Below the pieces are notes generated by a model that was not told the DNA's origin, did no database searches, and was given only the letters and a program-made list of their open reading frames with translations. DNA of 64,000 bases from Trinickia dabaoshanensis (lineage in GTDB: Bacteria > Pseudomonadota > Gammaproteobacteria > Burkholderiales > Burkholderiaceae): contig NZ_PNYA01000025.1 of assembly GCF_002879885.1 (NCBI RefSeq), positions 1-64,000 of the forward strand, written 5' to 3'. Below, piece by piece: positions 53,758 through 61,697 of the stretch. Each line of letters starts with the position of its first letter. Positions within the stretch are counted from its first letter, which is position 1. The translations under genes were made by a program, and so were the position numbers.

Positions 53758-55400
53758 AATGTCCGCTTCTGGCTACTTAGAAATGTCCGCTTTTGAGCAG
53801 CGTAAGCTATCCGGTCGCCGTGTTCCCGGTGCTGGAGGCCCAGATGGCTGCGACAGAACGGATCACCATGACGATGCGCGAGCTGGACAGATTCAAGGTC
53901 ATTCAGGATGTGGTGGACGGCAAGCTCCAGCCATGGCGTGCAGCCGACCGGCTGGAACTGACGACGCGACAGATTCGCCGGCTGGCTGCCCGGTTTCGGG
54001 AACACGGGCCGGCCGGGCTGGTTTCTGGGCATCGAACCAAGCCCGGCAATCGTCGACTCGACGGCGAGCTCGCAGCCCGGGCGCTGGCGATCATCCGTGA
54101 TCGCTACGCCGATTTCGGGCCGACGCTGGCCTGCGAGAAGCTTTGGGAGTGCCACGGTATCCGGCTAGCCAAGGAAACGGTCAGACGGCTCATGACGGAG
54201 GCCGGCTTCTGGATACCGCGCCGGCAGCGTCCACCGAAGGTTTATCAGCCGCGGGCACGGCGTGCATGTTTGGGCGAGTTGATCCAGATCGACGGCAGCG
54301 ACCACCGCTGGTTCGAGGATCGGGCGCCAGCCTGTACGCTGCTGGTCTACGTGGACGATGCGACGAGTCGATTGATGCACGTGTACTTCACAGCGAGCGA
54401 ATCGACCTTCAGCTATTTTGAGGCGACGCGCGCGTACCTGGAGCGTTACGGCAAGCCCCAGGCGTTCTATAGCGACAAGGCCAGTGTATTTCGCCCGACG
54501 ACCAAGGGCGAAGCGGGCGTGACGCACTTTGGCCGGGCGATGTACGAGCTCAATATCGACACGTTTTGCGCGAACAGCAGTTCGGCCAAGGGGCGCGTGG
54601 AGCGGGCCCATCTGACGCTGCAGGACCGGCTGGTCAAGGAACTGCGCTTGCGGGGCATCAGCACGGTCGCCGAAGCCAATACCTGGGCGCCCTCCTTCAT
54701 GGCTGCCTACAACGCGCGCTTTGCCAAGCCAGCGAAGAGCAGCTTTGATGCACATCGGCCGCTGCGCGACGACGAGAATCTGGACTTGCTGATGACGTGG
54801 CGCGAGACCCGGCGCGTGACGAAGTCGCTCACGGTGCAATATGACCGGGTGATCTATCTGCTGGAGGACACCGTGCCCAATCGAAAGCTGATCGGCCGCT
54901 ATATCGAGGTGTGGGAGTACCCCGACGGGCGCATCGAGGTTCGCGCTGACGAGCGTGTGCTGCCATACCGGCAGTACGACCGGTTGGCCGAGATCGATCA
55001 GGGCGTGCTCGTTGAGCACAAGCGCCTGCGCCACGTGCTGCAGGTGGCGCAGGCGCTGCAAGCGCAGCGTGACGATCGACGCGCCTCGGGTTCGCCTTCG
55101 CGCGCGAATCGCGGTGTGGCTGTGCGCAAAGCTGAACGGGCGCCTGGTACGAAGAAACAGCGCGAATTCACGCAAGGCGATCTGAACGAGGTCATCGTGC
55201 AATTGAGCCCTTCTCAACCCTCGAAACCGGGGCGTCGGTCTGCCAGGGTGAGCACTTGATACGTCAGCGCCCTGCCCGTTCAAGCACCTGCCGTCTACGC
55301 TGCTTCTATCGAGAACCATGAGAACCGACGAACGGCGAACCCCGACATTTCTATTTAGCTGGAAGCGGACATTTCTATTTAGCCAGCAGGCGGACATTTG
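53758..55400 (+). mobile_element. Insertion sequence, ISNCY/IS1202-like, about 1.64 kb
   Basis: One transposase gene is bounded by imperfect terminal inverted repeats. The left end begins AATGTCCGC (53758) and the right end finishes GCGGACATT (near 55399). Inside each end is a further copy of TAGAAATGTCCGCTT, giving two units at the left and three at the right in inverted orientation, with a period of about 25 bp. These are probable transposase-binding sites. No clear target-site duplication flanks the element. It sits in the low-GC island beside another transposase fragment. Confidence 0.72.
53844..55259 (+). CDS. DDE transposase (ISNCY/IS1202-like)
   Basis: A 471-residue integrase-fold transposase from ATG 53844. 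The N-terminal helix-turn-helix region (RELDRFKVIQDVVDGKLQPW; LELTTRQIRRLAARFREHG) is followed by an IS481-like second HTH and an rve catalytic core. Likely catalytic acidic residues are in LGELIQIDGSDHRWFEDRAP (first Asp), PQAFYSDKASVF (second Asp) and SSAKGRVERAHLTLQDRLVK (Glu). The basic C-terminal tail is typical. The reading frame is intact, so it may be active. The family assignment is by overall architecture. Confidence 0.85.
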   Translation: MAATERITMTMRELDRFKVIQDVVDGKLQPWRAADRLELTTRQIRRLAARFREHGPAGLVSGHRTKPGNRRLDGELAARALAIIRDRYADFGPTLACEKLWECHGIRLAKETVRRLMTEAGFWIPRRQRPPKVYQPRARRACLGELIQIDGSDHRWFEDRAPACTLLVYVDDATSRLMHVYFTASESTFSYFEATRAYLERYGKPQAFYSDKASVFRPTTKGEAGVTHFGRAMYELNIDTFCANSSSAKGRVERAHLTLQDRLVKELRLRGISTVAEANTWAPSFMAAYNARFAKPAKSSFDAHRPLRDDENLDLLMTWRETRRVTKSLTVQYDRVIYLLEDTVPNRKLIGRYIEVWEYPDGRIEVRADERVLPYRQYDRLAEIDQGVLVEHKRLRHVLQVAQALQAQRDDRRASGSPSRANRGVAVRKAERAPGTKKQREFTQGDLNEVIVQLSPSQPSKPGRRSARVST

Positions 55401-55548
55401 AATCCGGCTTTGACATTGGATGTAAGAGCAAAGTTGTCATGAACCGCCGGCATGAGAGACCACGACAGCATGACTACTCGTAAGCCGAGGATCCTTACGC
55501 GGCACAATGCCGCCTCGCTCAACGAATTCTTGTACTCAGCCACCTTGT

Positions 55549-55575
55549 AAAAAAGCCGCAGCAGCGGCTTTTTTT
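55549..55575. terminator. Bidirectional terminator
   Basis: AAAAAAGCCGC-AGCA-GCGGCTTTTTTT: a short GC stem flanked by A and T runs directly after the stop of the reverse-strand immunity-like gene at 55578. Confidence 0.8.
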
Positions 55576-55577
55576 AA

Positions 55578-55850
55578 TCAGTGCGCCGTCCGGCGAGTGG
55601 TGCGCCACAACACCGGTCCGCCGTAAGCGATCGCCAAAGCAATCGCAAAACTGGCAACCAACAACACGCCAACGACCACGTCTTCGTGCCCCTCAACGCC
55701 GACAGCGCCAAATATGCGAAACAAGGGACTCAAGACGACGTAGCCACGCTCGCTATACAGCCAACCCGGGATCGCATCGATCTTTGTTAGGCCCAAGAAC
55801 ACCGGAATCGTAAGCGCGACCGCAACTAGGCCAGATAACAAGCGTTTCAT
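55578..55850 (-). CDS. Orphan Tldi1-like membrane immunity protein
   Basis: A 90-residue protein homologous by eye to the product of 28417-28749. Shared features are the MKR start, LV..AL, PV.LGL in the first membrane helix, PLF before a Gly-rich turn, and a second hydrophobic segment (VVVGVLLVASFAIALAIA). Its start overlaps the stop of a truncated Tlde1 reading frame by ATGA (55847-55850), exactly as in the intact pair. The toxin gene is broken while this gene is open and followed by its own terminator. It is probably retained as protection against non-self effectors. Confidence 0.7.
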   Translation of the reverse strand: MKRLLSGLVAVALTIPVFLGLTKIDAIPGWLYSERGYVVLSPLFRIFGAVGVEGHEDVVVGVLLVASFAIALAIAYGGPVLWRTTRRTAH

Positions 55851-55942
55851 CGCACCTCCACCGTTCCATAGAATCTAATGGTCGTCCCGGGGATCGCCCT
55901 TGTCTCTTGCGACAGCAGGAAATCTCGCAGCTTATAAAACTT
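55847..55942 (-). pseudogene. C-terminal remnant of a Tlde1-like effector
   Basis: The last 31 codons of a Tlde1/DUF2778 gene remain: KFYKLRDFLLSQETRAIPGT followed by TIRFYGTVEVR. They align with NFYALRTWLKRHPPSKIPGT and ELDFYGTVTVI of the intact effector. The catalytic His/Ser/Cys part is gone. Upstream of codon 1 of this remnant the sequence switches abruptly to a transposase fragment in the opposite orientation. The frame stays open into that fragment (73 codons in all), which is chance. Confidence 0.72.
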
Positions 55943-56050
55943 CGAGGATCGGGCTTCGCCTTGTACACCGCTCGCGTATGTGGACGATGCGACGAGCCGC
56001 TGATGGCGCTGCACTTTACGGCCACCGAATCGACCTTCGAGCCCGTTTTT
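55941..56050 (+). mobile_element. Internal fragment of a related transposase gene
   Basis: About 110 bp similar to the catalytic-core coding region of the intact transposase (around 54313-54420). It translates as FEDRASPCTPLAYVDDATSR before a frameshift; the later AATCGACCTT also matches. By hand, roughly 45 of the first 56 bases agree, so it comes from a diverged relative, not from the neighbouring copy. It has no ends of its own and abuts the effector remnant. Confidence 0.7.
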
Positions 56051-56071
56051 GCCGGATAGCAGCGCCAAATA

Positions 56072-56403
56072 TTACACACGGATCACGGAGGGCCCCAAAG
56101 ACGAAAAATTCGCGATCCGCACAGCGCCTTCCGGAAACTTCGCAACGATTTCTAACTGCCCGCCCATCGCCTCGATATGCGATCTCAGCGTCGAGATATA
56201 CATGTCCGTCCTCTGTTCTACTTGGCAATACCAGGGTGCTTTACGTGCAAAACGACGGCCAACGCCTTCTGCGAAAAGCCCCTCGCACGACGAAATTCAC
56301 TCAGTGCCATTTCGTCGACCATTTTCTTTGCGCGCGCATCAACTCAAGCCCGCGCCTGCGGCGACATCTTGTCGCGCAACTCTGCAAACTTTTTGGCCAT
56401 CAT
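56072..56403 (-). pseudogene. Decayed XRE (HigA/HipB-like) antitoxin gene
   Basis: Read on the reverse strand, MMAKKFAELRDKMSPQARA is followed by an in-frame TGA. The frame continues with ARAKKMVDEMALSEFRRARG and FSQKALAVVLHVKHPGIAK, a helix-turn-helix, then a frameshift. A second frame continues EQRTDMYISTLRSHIEAMGG, QLEIVAKFPEGAVRIANF, and stops at 56074. This is the layout of small HTH antitoxins of HigBA-type modules. With one nonsense codon and one frameshift it is not functional. No toxin gene was recognised on either side. Confidence 0.65.
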
Positions 56404-56718
56404 CGGCTCCCCTCATTGCTCAGTTGACCCAAGTGTTCGTCATATTAGTCGGCCATTAGGACGTCGACCTGCATCCATCGCGTATGCATGCCGGTTCACG
56501 AGGTCCGCACGCCGTATCCCGTGCTGTCCAACGTCAGCAAGATCGCGGGTTCTCCCATGCGCGGCCACCCTTCTCGCTCTGCATTCCCGTACGCACCGGA
56601 CGACTAGATAAACGACCAAGCCCAGCCTCGCCTCAATGAAACCGCAAGCCACAGTTAGCCCGCATTCCCGCGATCGACCACGATAGGCCCAATCCATTAT
56701 CCAAACGGGCGTCCCGAC
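56404..56718. other. Intergenic stretch without a supported gene
   Basis: 315 bp between the decayed antitoxin and the MFS gene. The place upstream of the antitoxin is where a HigB/RelE-type toxin would be expected, but no such protein could be read in any frame. No terminator or clear promoter was seen. Confidence 0.45.
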
Positions 56719-57966
56719 ATGCCGATCCAAACCGCACTTCCCCCATCAGCCGCATCGTTACCCCGGGCCTTTCACCGGCTCGCCTGGTCCAACCTCGCCG
56801 CGCAATGCGCCGAGCAAATCGGCCTCGCGGCAACTCCGATCGTCGCCGTCTTCGCGCTTGGCGCAGGCGCCGGCCAGACCGGTTGGCTTCAAACCGCGCA
56901 GACCATGCCGTTTCTGGCGCTGTCGATCATCCTCGGCGTTTGGGCCGATCAAACCTCTCGTCAAAAGCTCATGGCCTGCGCCGAAGCCGTGCGCTGCGCG
57001 GCGCTGCTCGCCGTCCTGGCCGCACTCGTGGCCGGTCAGCTGTCGTTACCGTTGCTGGCGGTTTGCGGCTTCATCGGAGCCTGCGGCACGGTGGCCTATA
57101 AGGTAGCGGCACCATCGCTCATTACAGCCTTGGTCGAACGCGACGCGTGGGCCACGGCTAACGGCCGCATCGAGCTTGCTCGTAGTGTTGCGTACTCGGC
57201 GGGACCCGCGCTGGGCGGACTCCTGGTCGGCGTGGTCGGTGCCTCAGCCGCTTTCCTCGCGGCAGCCGCGCTGTCCGCCTCGGCAGTGTTTCTGCTTGCC
57301 AAGATCGGCGAGCCCGAGCGAGCGCCTGCCCTTCGGCGAAGGTTCCTCTCCGAACTGCGCGAGGGTGCCGCCTTCGTCGCCGGCAATGTCCTGCTCCGGG
57401 CCATCGTTGCGACGGCCGTCTTTTTCAACATCGGCTTCTTCGTCATTCAGGCCGTGTACGTCCCCTATGCCAGCCGGCAACTCGGGCTCTCAGCGACCGG
57501 CGTCGGCATCACGCTGGCGGCCTACGGCGCGGGCATGGTCGTGGGCGCCCTATCCGCACCGAAAATTTCGCGCTTGCTACCCTTTGGCCGGGTGCTCATC
57601 GTCGGGCCGTTGTGCGGGCTCGCCGCCTCGTTGACGCTGTGCGCCACCCTTCTCGTGCCTTCGCCATGGATCGCGGCCGCCGCCTACTTTCAACTCGGCT
57701 TCGGCCCGATCCTGTGGGTCATCAGCTCGACCACATTGCGTCAAGCAATCACACCCCAATCGATGCTCGGACGCGTCTCGGCCCTGATCAGCACCGCCAC
57801 GTATGGCTCGCGTCCGCTTGGCGCCTTGATCGGCGCAACACTAGGCGGCGCGGCGGGCGCTCGTCCTTGCCTCGTCGTGGCGGTCGCGGCATTCGCCATC
57901 CAAGCGCTCATCATCTTGCGCTCGCCCGCCGCGCGCCTCGCCAAACTTCCCGATCACATCGAATAG
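56719..57966 (+). CDS. MFS exporter (MFS_3 / EntS-like)
   Basis: A 415-residue major facilitator with about twelve transmembrane helices. Loop features are GVWADQTSRQKLMACAEAVR (the motif-A-like cytoplasmic loop between helices 2 and 3) and LGRVSALISTATYGSRPLGA in the second half. The overall resemblance is to the MFS_3 group, which includes the enterobactin exporter EntS and macrolide exporters. The substrate is unknown. It marks the right end of the accessory island and is convergent with the DUF2269 gene. Confidence 0.87.
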   Translation: MPIQTALPPSAASLPRAFHRLAWSNLAAQCAEQIGLAATPIVAVFALGAGAGQTGWLQTAQTMPFLALSIILGVWADQTSRQKLMACAEAVRCAALLAVLAALVAGQLSLPLLAVCGFIGACGTVAYKVAAPSLITALVERDAWATANGRIELARSVAYSAGPALGGLLVGVVGASAAFLAAAALSASAVFLLAKIGEPERAPALRRRFLSELREGAAFVAGNVLLRAIVATAVFFNIGFFVIQAVYVPYASRQLGLSATGVGITLAAYGAGMVVGALSAPKISRLLPFGRVLIVGPLCGLAASLTLCATLLVPSPWIAAAAYFQLGFGPILWVISSTTLRQAITPQSMLGRVSALISTATYGSRPLGALIGATLGGAAGARPCLVVAVAAFAIQALIILRSPAARLAKLPDHIE

Positions 57967-58115
57967 CGGAGCAAACGCGGCTCAAGCGCGACCGGCTAGC
58001 GCCTTATCGAACGCCCCATCCGACCCATGCGAGGACCGCCGACAGTCGACCGCTCCAAGGAACAACGGCACGGTTAGACGAAGCCCCGCTCCAATGGCCG
58101 GCGCTGCGTGCCGCA

Positions 58116-58592
58116 TCAAACCAGCGCCGGTTTGGTCACCATCAAAAAGTAGACGATGACCATGGCGACGAATGCCGGGTAGCCGAGCCATTCCCATGTC
58201 CGCGCGTAAGTCCAATACGTCAGCGGCAACGACGCATCGCCTCGCTCCGCGCAATCCGCGGCAATGCGCGTCATTTGAATCTGAATCCAGACAACAGGTA
58301 ACCAACACAGCCCCGCAATCACGTAAAGCGCGACGGATGCAACCACCCATGGCGTGTTCCAAGGCCAGCCCGCGGTATGCACGAGCCACAATCCCGATAT
58401 CGGTTGAAACAGAACGGCCGGTGTCGTGAACCACCAGTCGGCACGCACGACCAAGCGGGACACAGCGGCGATGGCTTGAACGGAACCCGTGCGGTTGATG
58501 AAGAACAAATAGAAAGCACTGCCGAATCCCGTACCGACAAGCAGTACCGAAGACAAAATGTGCAATGTCTTGACGAGCAAATAGGCATTCAT
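58116..58592 (-). CDS. DUF2269 membrane protein
   Basis: A 158-residue protein with four hydrophobic helices: LLVKTLHILSSVLLVGTGFG at the start, a central SGLWLVHTAGWPWNTPWVVA with a following helix, and YPAFVAMVIVYFLMVTKPAL at the end. The pattern is that of the DUF2269 (YosC-like) family. The start ATG overlaps the stop of the SDR-DoxX gene by ATGA (58589-58592), so both form one operon. The function is unknown. Confidence 0.85.
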   Translation of the reverse strand: MNAYLLVKTLHILSSVLLVGTGFGSAFYLFFINRTGSVQAIAAVSRLVVRADWWFTTPAVLFQPISGLWLVHTAGWPWNTPWVVASVALYVIAGLCWLPVVWIQIQMTRIAADCAERGDASLPLTYWTYARTWEWLGYPAFVAMVIVYFLMVTKPALV

Positions 58593-59854
58593 GCCCGCGT
58601 CTCCTGGCTGAATAGAATGAAAAGAATCGCGAGAATCGGCACGTTCTTCAGAATCGGCGCGAACGGCTCGATCAGGAATTCGGGAAGTACCACCGCAATC
58701 AGAAGCGTGTAAGCGGCGATGAGCGTGGCCTGCACGAGCCAAAGCACCCTCCCCGGCTTGATCAACGTGGCCATGCCGAACGCGAGATCGAGCGCGCATG
58801 CGCCATAGAGCGCGACGTGAGCGGCAAAGCCGTGCAATCCGAATCGGCTCAATCGTTCGAGGCTCGCCGCTTGTGGGTACGCGACGGCACTCACGAACGC
58901 GGTCCCGATCCATACGATCGCCAGCGCAATGCGAAGCAACAATGCATGCCACCCGGCAAGCGCCTCGATTCGCGAACTGCGCGCTTCGCCGGCGCCGATA
59001 AATGTCTCGATACCGCGCGGTGTTCGCCCCAATGCCGTCGCGAACGGCCCCGGCGCTGCGGTATTTCCACGCTGCAGCATCCGCCATGTATCGGGCGTCA
59101 ACATCGCGCCGGGCACCTTGGCACCGCAAGCCGCGCTAATACGCATCACTGCGGGCGCAACTCGCACCGAAAACGCAGCAGGCAGTCCCATCGATTCACG
59201 ATAGATCTTCAACATCTCGCGATACGTCACCTCGGTGGCGCCTACCGCCTCGATACACGAGGATGAAACCGTGCCACTCGAGTTCAACAACTTTGCAACG
59301 AGATCGCAGAGATCGTCGATATGGACAGGTCTCAGAACTTGCTCGCCGCCCCCGGGTAGGAAGTGAACCGGCACGCTCGCCAAAGCGCGAAAAAAACGCG
59401 CCGACGTCCCTTGCGAGCCGTACACCAACGCAGGCCGAATGACATGCGCCTTTGCGGGGCCCTCGTCCGATAACAGAAACTCGTCGGCCCGGCACTTGCT
59501 AGCGAAGTACGGAGTCTCGCGCGATTGCGCGCCCAGCGCCGAGATCTGAACCACATGCCGCACGCCTTGCAGACGGCAGGCCGTGAACAGCGCAATCGGT
59601 GCCTCGGCGTGCATGCGCGCGAACGTCTGCGGGCCTCGCTCGACGATGATGCCCGCCGCGTTGACCACGGCATCGATCCCCCGCAGTTTGTCGAGCCAAG
59701 CTTCCACGGTGACGTCCGTGGCGTAGTCGATAGCGACGTCTCCCACGCGTTCGGCTCGCCGCACGCCGCGCACGACTTCATGTTCTTCGTCCGACAGTCG
59801 CCGGCAAATCGCACTGCCGATAAAGCCGCTCGCCCCGCACACCAAAACCTTCAT
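58589..59854 (-). CDS. NAD(P)-binding SDR fused to a DoxX-like membrane domain
   Basis: A 421-residue two-part protein. Residues 1-~285 form an atypical SDR/NmrA-like epimerase fold, with the cofactor motif MKVLVCGASGFIGSAICRRL and NAAG in VVNAAGIIVERG. YFASK(C) in TPYFASKCRADEFL retains a Tyr-x-x-x-Lys spacing. Residues ~300-421 contain four hydrophobic helices (LLLRIALAIVWIGTAFVSAV; LDLAFGMATLIKPGRVLWLV) like DoxX/DUF4267-type membrane domains. It is controlled by the GbsR-type regulator next door, judging from shared operator motifs. The substrate is unknown. Confidence 0.88.
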   Translation of the reverse strand: MKVLVCGASGFIGSAICRRLSDEEHEVVRGVRRAERVGDVAIDYATDVTVEAWLDKLRGIDAVVNAAGIIVERGPQTFARMHAEAPIALFTACRLQGVRHVVQISALGAQSRETPYFASKCRADEFLLSDEGPAKAHVIRPALVYGSQGTSARFFRALASVPVHFLPGGGEQVLRPVHIDDLCDLVAKLLNSSGTVSSSCIEAVGATEVTYREMLKIYRESMGLPAAFSVRVAPAVMRISAACGAKVPGAMLTPDTWRMLQRGNTAAPGPFATALGRTPRGIETFIGAGEARSSRIEALAGWHALLLRIALAIVWIGTAFVSAVAYPQAASLERLSRFGLHGFAAHVALYGACALDLAFGMATLIKPGRVLWLVQATLIAAYTLLIAVVLPEFLIEPFAPILKNVPILAILFILFSQETRA

Positions 59855-59925
59855 GACGCGCTCCTACTTGGTTGGCGCCGACGTGAACCTGCCGTCGCGC
59901 GCGACATCCTCTCTATCCATTCGCT

Positions 59926-59945
59926 TTTACAGTTATTTCTGTAAA
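59926..59945 (-). promoter_or_regulatory. Operator-like palindrome ahead of the SDR-DoxX operon
   Basis: TTTACAG-TTATTT-CTGTAAA, a perfect 7-bp-arm palindrome, is 72 bp upstream of the SDR-DoxX start. It contains AGTTATTTCTG, which recurs at the promoter of the adjacent GbsR-type gene (60545-60555). It is a candidate binding site of that regulator. Confidence 0.55.
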
Positions 59946-59963
59946 GAGAGAAATTACTATCGC

Positions 59964-59991
59964 AAAAAAAAAAACGGGCCGTCGGCCCGCC
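59964..59991 (-). terminator. Terminator of the GbsR-type gene
   Basis: On the reverse strand, CGGGCC-GAC-GGCCCG is followed by eleven Ts, directly after the regulator stop. It separates the regulator transcript from the SDR operon. Confidence 0.85.
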
Positions 59992-60002
59992 ATGCCAGCG
60001 CA

Positions 60003-60533
60003 CTACGTCTTGCTTCCACGAACCGTCCGACTGATGCGCGCCCCGATACCCAGTGCCTTCATCAATGTTTCGGGCTTCAGTCGCAGCATCTCGTCGGCCC
60101 ATGTGGTCAACGTTTCGAGAAATTCCATCGTCTCCTTGATCCGCTGCGCGCTTTCCTTCGGCTCCTGCGTCAACTCGGGACTCATCAAACAGTCGCGCAA
60201 TACGGTCAGCGTCGGGTCGATCTCGCGTTGACGCCGCCCTTCCACGATCAACCGAAACAACTCCCAAACGTCGGTGGACGTCTGGAAATGGTCGCGCCGG
60301 TCGCCAATCGTGTGCGCCACGCGCACGAGGCGCCATGCCTGCAATTCCTTGAGGCTCGTACTGACATTCGAACGCGCGACCGAAAGCGTTTCCGCGATCT
60401 CATCGGCCGCCATCGGCTTACCGGCCAGAAACAACAACGCATGAATCTGAGCAACGGTGCGATTCACCCCCCACCGCGAGCCCATTTCGCCCCAATGGAG
60501 AATGAATTTTTCGGAAACAGGTGTGAGGTTCAT
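60003..60533 (-). CDS. GbsR/MarR-type transcriptional regulator
   Basis: A 176-residue winged-helix regulator. The start MNLTPVSEKFILHWGEMGSR and GVNRTVAQIHALLFLAGKPM are typical of the GbsR group within the MarR superfamily. The recognition part is ADEIAETLSVARSNVSTSLK, with the wing HTIGDRRDHFQTS. The C-terminal ~80 residues are helical. It is expressed from a near-consensus promoter carrying the same operator-like motif as the SDR-DoxX operon that follows, so it probably represses both. The inducer is unknown. Confidence 0.9.
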   Translation of the reverse strand: MNLTPVSEKFILHWGEMGSRWGVNRTVAQIHALLFLAGKPMAADEIAETLSVARSNVSTSLKELQAWRLVRVAHTIGDRRDHFQTSTDVWELFRLIVEGRRQREIDPTLTVLRDCLMSPELTQEPKESAQRIKETMEFLETLTTWADEMLRLKPETLMKALGIGARISRTVRGSKT

Positions 60534-60539
60534 AGGGCC

Positions 60540-60577
60540 AATATAGTTATTTCTGACATTTCAGTCAAGACAGAAAT
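60540..60577 (-). promoter_or_regulatory. Promoter and operator of the GbsR-type gene
   Basis: On the reverse strand, TTGACT (60568-60563) and TATATT (60545-60540) are separated by exactly 17 bp. ATTTCTG (60549-60555) and CAGAAAT (60571-60577) form an inverted pair that brackets the -35 and spacer. CTGACATTTCAG (60553-60564) is a nested palindrome. AGTTATTTCTG is shared with 59931-59941. A protein bound here would block the promoter. Confidence 0.65.
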
Positions 60578-60620
60578 TTAAAAAGTCAAAAGCCCTACGC
60601 ACGGGGCCCTGTGCCGTGAC

Positions 60621-61697
60621 CTACCCTCGCACCGAGAGCGCCCGCACACCGCCGTCTCGAGCGCTACCGCCTTCCAGCAGCGCTTCATAGACGTCCACGT
60701 ACTCGAGCGCCATGCGCATGCTCGTGAAGCGGGTTTCGAAGACGGTCCGGCAACGGCGTCGATCGATCGCGCCCAAACGCGCGATCGCATCGACCGCGGC
60801 ATCCGCGTCGTCCACGATGTACCCCGTCACTCCATCGTCGAGCACTTCCGGAACCGCGCCGCAACCAAACGCAATGGTCGGCGTGCCGCACGCCATCGCC
60901 TCGATCATGACCATGCCGAACGGCTCCGGCCACTGAATCGGAAAAACCAGCGCGCGCGCTTTGGACAGCAATTCGATCCGCGCTTGGCCGCCCACCTCCC
61001 CCAAATAATCGACGGTATCGCGGTTGGCCTCGATCAACGGCGCGATCCGCTCTTCGAAATACTGCTTTTCGCCGGGATGCACCTTGGCGGCCATCTTCAG
61101 TCGCACCCCGGCCCGGCGCGCGATGTCGATCGCAAGATCGGGCCGCTTTTCGGGCATCATTCTGCCGAGAAATAGTAAGTAGTCCTCTGGATCTTCACAC
61201 AGCCCGAAAGCCTCTTCGGGCAAACCGTGATGAATCGTCGCTTGCCAATTCGCCCAAGCAATCGGCTCTCGCTGGCAGTTCGATATCGACACGAGCGGCG
61301 CCTCGGAAAACTCACGGAGCAACGGGCCATGATCGGCCGGTAACAGGCGCCCATGCAGGGTCGTGACATGCGCGCACGGCAGGCGGCGCGCCGAAGGGAA
61401 GTACAGCGGGTCCGTATGAAAATGGACGACGCCGAAACGCCCGGCCCGTTGGACCACGGCTTCCACTTCGCGCACGTGATGCGTCAGCGTGTCCCATACC
61501 GCGGCGTCCCGCCACAATCCGCGCTCACAGATGGGGACGAGTTCGGCCGAGGTCGTCGAATCGGCGGTCGCGAATAGCGTGACATGGTGCCCGAGCGCGA
61601 CCAGGGCCTCTGTCAGGTAATGAACAACGCGTTCCGTGGCCCCATATCCATAGGGCGGCACCGATTCGTACAACGGCGCGACTTGGGCAATACGCAT
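60621..61697 (-). CDS. Family 4 glycosyltransferase, paralogue
   Basis: A 358-residue GT-B enzyme. It starts MRIAQVAPLYESVPPYGYGA and TERVVHYLTEALVALGHHVT, closely matching the protein at 36971-38056. The donor-binding end is WPEPFGMVMIEAMACGTPTI, with the EX7E motif. FLGRMMPEKRPDLAIDIA starts the second Rossmann domain. The ATG at 61697 fits the family start; open sequence to 61832 does not. It is divergent from the HpaR-like gene across 196 bp. Donor and acceptor are unknown. Confidence 0.9.
   Translation of the reverse strand: MRIAQVAPLYESVPPYGYGATERVVHYLTEALVALGHHVTLFATADSTTSAELVPICERGLWRDAAVWDTLTHHVREVEAVVQRAGRFGVVHFHTDPLYFPSARRLPCAHVTTLHGRLLPADHGPLLREFSEAPLVSISNCQREPIAWANWQATIHHGLPEEAFGLCEDPEDYLLFLGRMMPEKRPDLAIDIARRAGVRLKMAAKVHPGEKQYFEERIAPLIEANRDTVDYLGEVGGQARIELLSKARALVFPIQWPEPFGMVMIEAMACGTPTIAFGCGAVPEVLDDGVTGYIVDDADAAVDAIARLGAIDRRRCRTVFETRFTSMRMALEYVDVYEALLEGGSARDGGVRALSVRG

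Noticed and set aside
53741-55429. TGTAAGAGC on both sides of the IS as a target-site duplication
   Set aside because: The copies lie at different distances from the inverted repeats (about 8 and 20 bp) and do not abut the ends, so chance is more likely.
56440-56730. Toxin partner of the decayed XRE antitoxin
   Set aside because: The open frame there has no RelE/HigB features, and its start lies within the MFS gene leader.
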